From Photorhabdus caribbeanensis (lineage in GTDB: Bacteria > Pseudomonadota > Gammaproteobacteria > Enterobacterales > Enterobacteriaceae): 64,000 nucleotides of DNA. Positions 56,546 through 64,000 of this stretch are shown here, one piece after another. The notes under the pieces were generated by a model, which made no database searches, had not been told where the DNA came from, and worked only from the letters and a program-made list of their open reading frames with translations. How positions within the stretch are numbered: position 1 is the first letter of the stretch; every line of letters begins with the position of its first letter. The stretch is taken from contig NZ_RCWB01000013.1 of NCBI RefSeq assembly GCF_018448885.1, positions 1-64,000 on the forward strand, in the 5' to 3' direction. Position numbers and translations under genes: made by a program.

Positions 56546-59500
56546 ATGGGCACTTTTTCAATTCACTCAATCGGTGACTCTGCTTTCTTGGAACAAATTC
56601 TAATTGCAGTATCCATGATTACCGGAACTGGAGATTTCGAGAAAATGGTCAGTATTGGCCTGCTTCTTGGGATTCTTATGATCTGTATTCAGTCAGTATT
56701 CCAAGGAGCCAAACAAATCAACTTCCAGCAAGTCTTAGTCGGTTGGATTCTTTATGCTTGCTTCTTTGGCCCAACAACCACAGTAACCATTGAAGATGCT
56801 TACACAGGACAAGTTCGTGTAGTAGCTAATGTTCCTATTGGGGTCGGATTTGCTGGCGGCATAATCTCAAATATAGGTTACACTATCACCGACCTGTTCG
56901 AGACAGGATACGGTATTATTGCACCAAACATTACGAATAGACACTTCTCCGAGACTTTGAAACTACTGAATGATGTTCGCAGGAGATCGTATGACACAGG
57001 AGTATTTGCCGCATTTAACCTCGTAAATGGCGGTAGACATGTAGACGTACGCCGTTCATTGAGTAACTACATCCGCGAATGTACGTTGACCAAAGTAGAT
57101 CTCAATTTGATGTCCTTGGATGAACTCATGAATACCCCTATTGACTCAGCCTTGAGATTCAACTCACCGCTCTATGGAACGCGACTCTATCTTGAACCAA
57201 TCAGCCCGGATGGAAATGACTACACTTGTACCGATGGGTGGGTTGCCATCAGCAATGCGATAGCAAATCTTAACAGCCCCGTAGTCATTAATGCCCTGAA
57301 TAATATCCTGAAGATAGATACCACTACTGGCGCCAACGCTATCACCAAAATTGGTGATTCATTGCAAGCAATGGGGGCTACAACGACATCAGCCACCGAC
57401 TATCTGAAAGTTGCAGTGCTAGAACCACTCTACTACGAGGCCGCTGTTGGCCGATACCAAGATTTACAGGACTATGGTTCAGCACTGATGATTAATCAAG
57501 CTATCCAACAAAGAAATATCCAATGGGCGACAGAACAGTCTATGTTCATGACCGTAGTCCGTCCTATGCTGACCTTCTTCGAAAGCTTCATTTATGCCAT
57601 TACACCGATCATGGCTTTCATCATCGTGATGGGCAGTTTTGGCTTACAACTGGCCGGGAAATATGTCCAGACCATCCTCTGGATTCAGCTATGGATGCCA
57701 GTTTTGTCTATCATTAATCTGTTCGTTCATACTGCTGCATCCAACGAGATGTCCAGTTTAAGTTCTACTGGTTTTAACTCGATGTATGCTCTTTCATCCG
57801 CTGGAGACATTTTGCAATCTTGGATTGCAACCGGCGGGATGCTGGCAGCAGCTACACCAGTAATCTCTCTTTTCATCGTCACCGGAAGTACTTATGCCTT
57901 TACTAGCCTTGCCTCACGCATTAATGGCGCTGATCACGTTGATGAAAAGATGCAGTCGCCAGATCTACTCAAACAAGGACCAGTAATGCAAAGTCAGCCG
58001 GCTTATTCCCACAACCAGTTCAGCGGTTCCATTGCCACTGGTGCCGAGAGCATGATTAGCACTTTCTCTCTGGGGTCAACATTGGCATCTGGAGTAAGTT
58101 CAGCCCAGGCTCTACAGAGCCAAAAGTCAGAGGTTTTTCAAGGTACTTTGGGGCGTGGATTCTCCGATGGAGTAAACCAGGAACAAGCATATGCAAGGTT
58201 GTCAGATATTAGCCGAAAAGCGTCTTCTCAGAACACCTCCCAAAGCCAACTGATTAACATGCAGGCGAAGAATTTCATGGACAAGTTCCAAGTGGATGAT
58301 TCGCACTCAGATGCAGTGAAAGGTGCTTTCGCAATGCGAATGATGGGTAAACTAGACTTTGATGAGGCAGCATCAATGCTAATACCTATGGTTAGTAAGG
58401 CCAAGACGACAACGAAAGCGGCAACAGGGGGAAATAAGTCAGGTGGTGGCGATATCATTGACGTCAACGCCCAGGCCGAAGGTACAACCGCATCATTGTC
58501 CCAAGATTCCTCAAACTGGTCTGCAAGTGATGTGTCCCAATACCTAAAGGAAGTCAGCGTCTCCCAGACTGATAGCCAAGCTCTGACAAATCAGTTGGCA
58601 CAAGGGTTCAGTCGCTCCGGTGGTGAAACTTTCAAACAAATTTGGGGCGACACGCTTTCTCAGAATCTGTCAAAATCTGCATCTGATCTGGTATCTGCGT
58701 CTAATACATTCACAACAATGAGCCAGCTAAAGAACCAAATGGGATCGATGACCAATACCGACTTTAAGACTCTGGGGGGAGCAGTAGCTCAAACACCAGC
58801 AGCAATGAATCATCTGAATGAATATTTCAAGATCGCCGACCATCCAGTTAAACAAGAAGCCACTGAACTTGAACAAAGATACCGCGCTTATGGCATGGCT
58901 CCTCAAGTAGCCCAAGCGGCTGCGCGAATGACCGCTATGACCAATCCAAAAAATTATGAACCCGGCAAGGAACTTGCTGGATTCCAGTCCACTCTCCAGG
59001 CGATTAACATGGCTACTGGCCGCAACTCCTCGTTCAATGGAGACGCTTATGGTAGTAGAGGAATCACTGAACCGAATGTATCCGGGCTATCTGGAGCTGT
59101 TAAAAGTGCCGTTGGCTCTGGCCCGAATTTAAGGCCTGATTTCCGCAATGATACAACAAGAACCGTCGGAACCAATCCTGTATCCGAAGTCGATCAGTTG
59201 CCGTCAGTAAGTCCGGCAGTACAAGGTGATCATACTGCGGGCATTGCCGTGCTACAGAATAAAGCAAATCAAGTAGAAAGGGCAGTGTCTGCACCTGAAC
59301 GTGAAAAAGCACAAAACAATACACTTCACTCGCCAGGTATGTCGTGGAGTGCGTCAACCTGGGGAGCTTGGGATAACTCTACTGACTGGTTTGCTAGACG
59401 AGCTGAGCAGGCTGGTGGTGCCGTAGTCGCTGGCGGCGCTGCCGGAGCAGATGTATTCTCTAGAGCAATGGATCAAATGAGAACGATGACTCCTGAGCAA

Positions 59501-60118
59501 CGAGATCAGTTTATTGCGGCAACTAAACGAGAAGATGAGTACATCAAGAAAGAGTTCGGCTGGGCTGGTGATGCAATGGTGGGAGTAGCGAAACTTGGCC
59601 GCAACATCATGGGGGCAGCAGCTAGCGGTTATGATGCAGCTAAAGAATGGCTCACTGGTAAGTCGAATCTTTCTGAGGCAGCAAAGGGGATGAGTATCGA
59701 GGAGAAAGGCGCATTCTATGCAGCTGCCTTTACATCAGCCGCTGAAGCGGGTGGTGAAGTAGCCCAGCAATTTATGAACCAGTACGGATCTGAGTTCAAG
59801 GAAACAATGCAAAACATAGCTCAAAGCCGATACGGCTTAACACCAACTCAGGCGGCTGTATACGCTGAATCCTACGACACCAACCAGGCTCGTATGAACA
59901 ACGCTGTACACAACCTTAAAATGGAGTACGCGGAACGGAGCCCAGATGGAAGCACGATGACCGATGCCAATGGCCAACCTGTACTCTCTCAGAAAAATAC
60001 CAAATTCACAGACGAATTAGTCAACATTTTGCAAAACTCAACCGATGCAGGAGACAGATCTGGTAGTTACTTGACAAATATCAGAGGTTACAATATCGCA
60101 AACCAGCGTTTTCGATAA
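56546..60118 (+). CDS. traG: Mating-pair stabilisation and exclusion-target protein TraG
   Basis: TraG has two jobs in F-type systems: pilus assembly (N-terminal part) and mating stabilisation/recognition by the exclusion protein (C-terminal part). The 1190-residue protein starts MGTFSIHSIGDSAFLEQIL and has several membrane segments in the first 460 residues (FIYAITPIMAFIIVMGSFG, then MLAAATPVISLFIVTGSTY). A long, polar, helical C-terminal region follows. AGAGGAC precedes the ATG. Lengths and topology match SXT/IncC TraG. It ends the traFHG operon. Confidence 0.94.
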   Translation: MGTFSIHSIGDSAFLEQILIAVSMITGTGDFEKMVSIGLLLGILMICIQSVFQGAKQINFQQVLVGWILYACFFGPTTTVTIEDAYTGQVRVVANVPIGVGFAGGIISNIGYTITDLFETGYGIIAPNITNRHFSETLKLLNDVRRRSYDTGVFAAFNLVNGGRHVDVRRSLSNYIRECTLTKVDLNLMSLDELMNTPIDSALRFNSPLYGTRLYLEPISPDGNDYTCTDGWVAISNAIANLNSPVVINALNNILKIDTTTGANAITKIGDSLQAMGATTTSATDYLKVAVLEPLYYEAAVGRYQDLQDYGSALMINQAIQQRNIQWATEQSMFMTVVRPMLTFFESFIYAITPIMAFIIVMGSFGLQLAGKYVQTILWIQLWMPVLSIINLFVHTAASNEMSSLSSTGFNSMYALSSAGDILQSWIATGGMLAAATPVISLFIVTGSTYAFTSLASRINGADHVDEKMQSPDLLKQGPVMQSQPAYSHNQFSGSIATGAESMISTFSLGSTLASGVSSAQALQSQKSEVFQGTLGRGFSDGVNQEQAYARLSDISRKASSQNTSQSQLINMQAKNFMDKFQVDDSHSDAVKGAFAMRMMGKLDFDEAASMLIPMVSKAKTTTKAATGGNKSGGGDIIDVNAQAEGTTASLSQDSSNWSASDVSQYLKEVSVSQTDSQALTNQLAQGFSRSGGETFKQIWGDTLSQNLSKSASDLVSASNTFTTMSQLKNQMGSMTNTDFKTLGGAVAQTPAAMNHLNEYFKIADHPVKQEATELEQRYRAYGMAPQVAQAAARMTAMTNPKNYEPGKELAGFQSTLQAINMATGRNSSFNGDAYGSRGITEPNVSGLSGAVKSAVGSGPNLRPDFRNDTTRTVGTNPVSEVDQLPSVSPAVQGDHTAGIAVLQNKANQVERAVSAPEREKAQNNTLHSPGMSWSASTWGAWDNSTDWFARRAEQAGGAVVAGGAAGADVFSRAMDQMRTMTPEQRDQFIAATKREDEYIKKEFGWAGDAMVGVAKLGRNIMGAAASGYDAAKEWLTGKSNLSEAAKGMSIEEKGAFYAAAFTSAAEAGGEVAQQFMNQYGSEFKETMQNIAQSRYGLTPTQAAVYAESYDTNQARMNNAVHNLKMEYAERSPDGSTMTDANGQPVLSQKNTKFTDELVNILQNSTDAGDRSGSYLTNIRGYNIANQRFR

Positions 60119-60141
60119 GATAAAAACTAAAGAAAATAACT

Positions 60142-60163
60142 AAGGGGGAGAGAAAACCCCCTT
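60142..60163. terminator. Hairpin between traG and a convergent gene
   Basis: AAGGGGG (60142-60148) pairs with CCCCCTT (60157-60163), loop 8. There is no long T-run on either side, so termination is likely but not assured. Confidence 0.6.
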
Positions 60164-60518
60164 ATTCGTCTTTGTACCCCAAGTGACACTTATAATCACG
60201 GATGGGGGAAAGCTGGTGTTTTTTTCTTTTCTGACGGCGACGATAGCCAACTTCTTTGTCAGCCGCAACGATTTTCCGAGCAATCCATACGACCAGATAG
60301 GCAACACCAATCACAACAGTAACTTGCCACTGGAAATACGCAATTCCCCCCCAGAACACGACTGTAAACCAAATACTTTTGTGAACCAAAACCAATAACT
60401 GAGTACCCCAGATAACGAACGGAACCAGAACAACACCGAATCCCCACGGGGTATCTGCGACCATTGCTATACCCAGAAATATCATGCCTAGTAGCGCTAT
60501 GTTCATTAGATATTTCAT
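60162..60518 (-). CDS. Small inner-membrane protein, candidate entry-exclusion (Eex) protein
   Basis: The start is ATG 60518 (MKYLMNIALLGMIFLGIAMV); the longer frame begins with a soluble stretch lacking a ribosome site. The 118-residue protein has about four hydrophobic segments in the first 85 residues and a highly basic tail (YRRRQKRKKHQLSPIRDYK). In SXT and IncC elements the exclusion gene lies right after traG and encodes a protein of this kind, which acts with TraG. The opposite orientation here and lack of visible sequence match make the name tentative. Confidence 0.5.
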   Translation of the reverse strand: MKYLMNIALLGMIFLGIAMVADTPWGFGVVLVPFVIWGTQLLVLVHKSIWFTVVFWGGIAYFQWQVTVVIGVAYLVVWIARKIVAADKEVGYRRRQKRKKHQLSPIRDYKCHLGYKDE

Positions 60519-61056
60519 ACCAACCCCAAATTCTTTTATGACACAACACAAAAAGTCCAACTGTGAGATTTTGACGGTTTTTTGCAAAATCGATATTCCA
60601 CTAAAGAGTTAATGAATAAAATCCGCGCAAAATTTTCACCAATATTTACGTAAAAAAGCATTTACTGACAAAACAATACATATGTTGAAATGTTAAGTAA
60701 ATTATGTAAAATATAAGTTAGGTCATCGCTAACGCCTTGGTCCCTATCTGTAGAAATACAGAGTTGTCTCTCCTAGCTTATATTATCCTTTTTCATATAC
60801 GCATTATTTGTGTGGTCAGGTCAAGCGTTTGTTTTTCCTGCCCTCCTCAGCTTTTGCTGTACCTTTAAAAATACTTATACCTAATCGTTATTTCATATCT
60901 CAAAGTACCGCACTTTTTTGTGCGCTATTCCCGCCATTATCTCGGCGAAATTTTAAACAAATTAGTTTATTTATTTGTATCTCATTGATTATTAAAAACA
61001 TTGTAACTTCGCTTTATCAAAAAAAAGTTAACTATATGTTTTTAAAGGTTTTTATA

Positions 61057-61085
61057 TTGACAGCATCATATTTTGGGCTTATAAA
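61057..61085 (+). promoter_or_regulatory. Near-consensus sigma-70 promoter of the regulator operon
   Basis: TTGACA (61057-61062), a 17-bp spacer and TATAAA (61080-61085) make an almost ideal promoter. The predicted start near 61092 lies just before the operator palindrome, about 95 bp before the Ner-like gene. A promoter this strong for transfer activators would need tight repression. Confidence 0.75.
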
Positions 61086-61095
61086 GACGCGAAAT

Positions 61096-61112
61096 TTGTC
61101 AGGTTGTGACAA
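61096..61112. promoter_or_regulatory. Operator-like palindrome at the regulator promoter
   Basis: TTGTCA (61096-61101) and TGACAA (61107-61112) are a perfect 6-bp inverted repeat with a 5-bp spacer, at about +5 to +20. Binding would block the 61057 promoter. The Ner-like product of the first gene is the natural candidate for an autorepressor. Confidence 0.65.
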
Positions 61113-61186
61113 CAGAAAGTCTCTAAAAAGCATTCACGAGCTGATGCACTTTTATTATTGGTAACAACGCAGTTTTTAGGTAACCG

Positions 61187-61465
61187 ATGACGAAAAAAAG
61201 CCATGAACTAGAAATCCCTAGCGGCCCAGAGGAGAAGCACGAATGGATCAAGTACCCGCTTAAGATCCGAGAACTCTCTTTAGCCTCTGTAGGCAGTAAA
61301 AACAAAATATCACGGCAAGTTGTATCTACTGCTCCTTATAAACCCAGTCCTCGCTGGGAGCACAAGATAGCTACAGCCTTAGAGATGAAACCTAGCCAGA
61401 TTTGGCCTGAGCGATATGACGAGGAGCATAAAACCCCGCTCAGCAGACACAAGAAGGCAAATTGA
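61187..61465 (+). CDS. Ner/Nlp-family transcriptional regulator (Acr1-like)
   Basis: The 92-residue protein is N-terminally polar. A helix-turn-helix of the Ner/Nlp type ends with PSPRWEHKIATALEMKPSQI and WPERYDEE (about residues 53-80); the SxIWPxRY ending is diagnostic of that family. On IncC plasmids the Ner-like repressor Acr1 is encoded upstream of the acaDC activators, in the same setting. TAGG stands about 6 bases before the ATG. Its stop overlaps the next start (TGATG). Confidence 0.8.
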   Translation: MTKKSHELEIPSGPEEKHEWIKYPLKIRELSLASVGSKNKISRQVVSTAPYKPSPRWEHKIATALEMKPSQIWPERYDEEHKTPLSRHKKAN

Positions 61466-61998
61466 TGAGAGCTACAGTGAAACAATTAGTTCTTGCCGCC
61501 TCTATGTGCTCAGCGTCTGCTTCTGCGATAGATATCAGCGGTACGATTTTTGACAAGGCAGCAAAAGAATATGGTCTCGATCCACTCCTTGTTTACTCGG
61601 TTGCTTTGGCCGAGTCAGCATTTGGCCATGAGGATGGTTCTATTAGCCCTTGGCCCTGGACTCTTCGAACTCCTGACTTGCCGTTCTACGCTAAAAATAG
61701 TGAACAGGCAAAGGAAAAACTTGCAGAGTTCCAGCAACAATACGGACGAGCTATTGATGTCGGATTTATGCAAGTAAACATACGTTGGCATGGGCACCGG
61801 GTTAGTAACCCAACTAAACTGCTAGACCCTGAGACCAACGTGATGGTTGGAACTAAGGTGCTGGCAGAAACCATCAATTCATCACCAAACGACTTAGAAT
61901 TGGGGATTGGCCGTTATCACGCATGGAAGGACGAAGTTCGATCTCGCAATTACGGCAGCCGTGTCCTTGCAATTTACCGGAACCTTCGAGATCTGTAA
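61465..61998 (+). CDS. Lytic transglycosylase (SLT domain)
   Basis: This enzyme would open peptidoglycan for assembly of the mating channel. The start ATG 61465 overlaps the preceding stop; AGAAGG lies 8 bases upstream. The 177-residue precursor has a signal peptide (VLAASMCSASASA). The SLT domain contains the catalytic glutamate in YSVALAESAFG (Glu50), then AIDVGFMQVNIRWHGHRV and IGRYHAWKDE. Similar VirB1-like genes are found next to the FlhDC-like regulators on IncC plasmids. It is co-transcribed with the regulators, so it may be made early. Confidence 0.9.
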   Translation: MRATVKQLVLAASMCSASASAIDISGTIFDKAAKEYGLDPLLVYSVALAESAFGHEDGSISPWPWTLRTPDLPFYAKNSEQAKEKLAEFQQQYGRAIDVGFMQVNIRWHGHRVSNPTKLLDPETNVMVGTKVLAETINSSPNDLELGIGRYHAWKDEVRSRNYGSRVLAIYRNLRDL

Positions 61999-62007
61999 GG
62001 GGGAATA

Positions 62008-62616
62008 ATGCTGGAGCTAGATATTATTGAAGCGTGGGATATTAAAGCGGTCAATCTTGATCAGGAAGAAGCCGACAAAAACGTTTATGAATTTGATCTT
62101 ACTTTATGGAACCTTCTTGGAGCACTTGCAAAGGAACGCGCAGAAGATACGTCATCTCAATTTTCTTTAAATGCTGAAATAGTCAGTAGGCTCGCCTCGG
62201 CTACGGCTTTGCAGTTTGAGGCTCTAGCTTCTGGAGTTCTAATCTCTTTCAAACTGGAAACACCAGAACAGACGATAATCTCTCATCTCAGTGGAGAATA
62301 TGACCCCATTGTATTCATCCATAAAACTATAGATGAGTTCGATGCTGCCTATTGGTTACTATTAAATCGCGTAGCGGTGAAAGACGTTGACATGGCTAAA
62401 GAAGTTTTCGGTGTCTCTCGAGAGTTGGCAACACTCGTAGCTCACTCCACCGATAGCCAATTACGTCACATGTCTGCAACAACAGTCACGTACTTTACTC
62501 TTCGCTTTGCACCAAGCATTGTTGAGGAAATCTTAGATGATAATTGGAATGAACTAACCCACCCGGTACTAAAGAAGTTACAGCAATCTCTCCAGGGACG
62601 TGGGAGGTGGAGATGA
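62008..62616 (+). CDS. FlhD-like subunit of the transfer master activator (SetD/AcaD type)
   Basis: With its partner this forms a heteromeric activator that turns on transfer genes. The 202-residue protein is larger than FlhD (about 116 residues). Its C-terminal half carries the FlhD-family pattern EFDAAYWLLLNRVAVKDVDM, then VFGVSRELATLVAHSTDSQL and TYFTLRF. The N-terminal 110 residues are extra and not recognised. GGGGG stands 5 bases before the ATG. It overlaps the FlhC-like gene by 4 bp. Confidence 0.82.
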   Translation: MLELDIIEAWDIKAVNLDQEEADKNVYEFDLTLWNLLGALAKERAEDTSSQFSLNAEIVSRLASATALQFEALASGVLISFKLETPEQTIISHLSGEYDPIVFIHKTIDEFDAAYWLLLNRVAVKDVDMAKEVFGVSRELATLVAHSTDSQLRHMSATTVTYFTLRFAPSIVEEILDDNWNELTHPVLKKLQQSLQGRGRWR

Positions 62617-63146
62617 ACATAGGTAATTCAGGCACTCTTGGGAGATGGGTTGCAGCACGACACATGGCTTTGGCTGGCTACATTACCAAAATCATAATGA
62701 TTGAGACTGGCCTGACATATAAGCAGGTTAGGCGACTGTACCAGGATCTCGAACACGATGGCTATAAACTAGAACGTAAGTCTCGTACATTCCGTGGAGG
62801 CGCTACGTTAATCCATAGCCATACCTCTAAGATTCAGGCTTCATTGCTCATGCAGCTCTACTACAACATCGGAGGAAAAAGTGCACTCAGATCCGTAAAT
62901 ATAAAAGCTCTGAATAAGGCCTTCCGAATGTATCACGCTATCAGAAAAGAAGTGCCGGGAATGAAAGGCGCTCGATGGGCCCCCTTTGACATCACTGATG
63001 CTTGGTGCTTGGCATCTGAGCTTCGTAGCGGAGATGCGATGCTTGAGGAATGCGACAACTGCAAATGCACGTACTTTACCTCAGTCAACCAACGAACTTG
63101 TGTAGATTGCCCTTTTTGCAAGGAACAGGGGAGGAATGGAGGTTAA
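62613..63146 (+). CDS. FlhC-like subunit of the transfer master activator (SetC/AcaC type)
   Basis: The start is ATG 62613, 5 bases after GGGAGG; a GTG at 62607 is inside that site. The 177-residue protein has an N-terminal helical part (MALAGYITKIIMIETGLTYK) and a helix-turn-helix-like stretch (YKQVRRLYQDLEHDG). A C-terminal zinc-binding region carries ECDNCKC and CVDCPFC (cysteines 147, 150, 152, 163, 166, 169), as in FlhC. It acts with the upstream gene. Perfect 10-bp inverted repeats (63141-63150 and 63172-63181) overlap its stop codon. Confidence 0.88.
   Translation: MNIGNSGTLGRWVAARHMALAGYITKIIMIETGLTYKQVRRLYQDLEHDGYKLERKSRTFRGGATLIHSHTSKIQASLLMQLYYNIGGKSALRSVNIKALNKAFRMYHAIRKEVPGMKGARWAPFDITDAWCLASELRSGDAMLEECDNCKCTYFTSVNQRTCVDCPFCKEQGRNGG

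Positions 63147-64000
<854 letters not shown>

Larger units (their letters stand above)
60519..61186. promoter_or_regulatory. Regulatory region upstream of the regulator operon
   Basis: This 668-bp gap is AT-rich. It holds a promoter-like pair TTGAAA (60685) and TAAAAT (60707) 16 bp apart, and the better promoter at 61057 with an operator-like palindrome at 61096. GCAC(T)6GTGC near 60910 is a further hairpin. A 118-codon frame (60808-61164) crosses these sites and is judged non-coding. Confidence 0.55.

Noticed and set aside
60808-61164. 118-codon frame upstream of the Ner-like gene
   Set aside because: It overlaps the best promoter and operator of the region and has no ribosome site or recognisable sequence.

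Overview
The window is chromosomal DNA from a gamma-proteobacterium of the Enterobacterales, most likely Photorhabdus, Xenorhabdus or a close relative in the Morganellaceae. The left part keeps the Escherichia coli-type order tuf-fusA-rpsG-rpsL-tusBCD-yheO-fkpA-slyX-slyD-yheV-kefB-kefG-yheS. The genus is inferred from protein similarity I remember and from the AT-rich accessory DNA; no search was run.

Layout. (1) 1-12400: conserved translation (str operon), tRNA thiolation, chaperone/isomerase and potassium-efflux genes. (2) 12550-13440: an orphan LysR-type regulator. (3) 13981-20370: a polymorphic-toxin locus. An Hcp-family type VI secretion protein (19891-20370) is divergent from a candidate membrane-active toxin (18409-19278). 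The toxin is followed on its own strand by ten tandem copies of a gene for a small three-helix membrane protein, spaced exactly 449 bp apart. Nine are intact, and the first is frameshifted at a nine-base homopolymer. The copies are mosaics of each other and probably form an immunity-gene array. (4) About 20450-63550: a conjugative-transfer island with the gene content and order of IncA/IncC plasmids and SXT/R391-type elements: traI, traD, traJ, traLEKBVA, a giant Ig-like protein, dsbC, traC, trbI-like, trhF, traW, traU, traN, traFHG, then a Ner-like regulator, a lytic transglycosylase and an FlhDC-like pair of master activators (SetDC/AcaDC type). (5) 63559-64000: the start of murQ, a chromosomal peptidoglycan-recycling gene.

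How the island works. The relaxase (TraI) and coupling protein (TraD) would hand DNA to a complete F-type mating-pair apparatus. The FlhDC-like activators at the right end probably switch on the tra operons through a palindrome of the form GCCC-N5-GGGC. I found eight copies, seven of them 70-100 bp upstream of a transfer or regulatory gene. A second palindrome, TTTCACATGTGAAA, occurs three times perfectly and may be the site of the ParB-like protein. No integrase, excisionase, replication gene, parA or mobI-like gene is visible inside the island, so either it is immobilised or its mobility genes lie elsewhere.

The least explained stretch is 50990-52800, between traN and traF. It has almost no protein-coding potential but holds about twenty closely packed hairpins, two copies of a 31-bp repeat, a 16-bp palindrome, intrinsic terminators and a small two-helix membrane protein. 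It is my best candidate for an undescribed structured RNA or regulatory element. The toxin/immunity array is the other main find.
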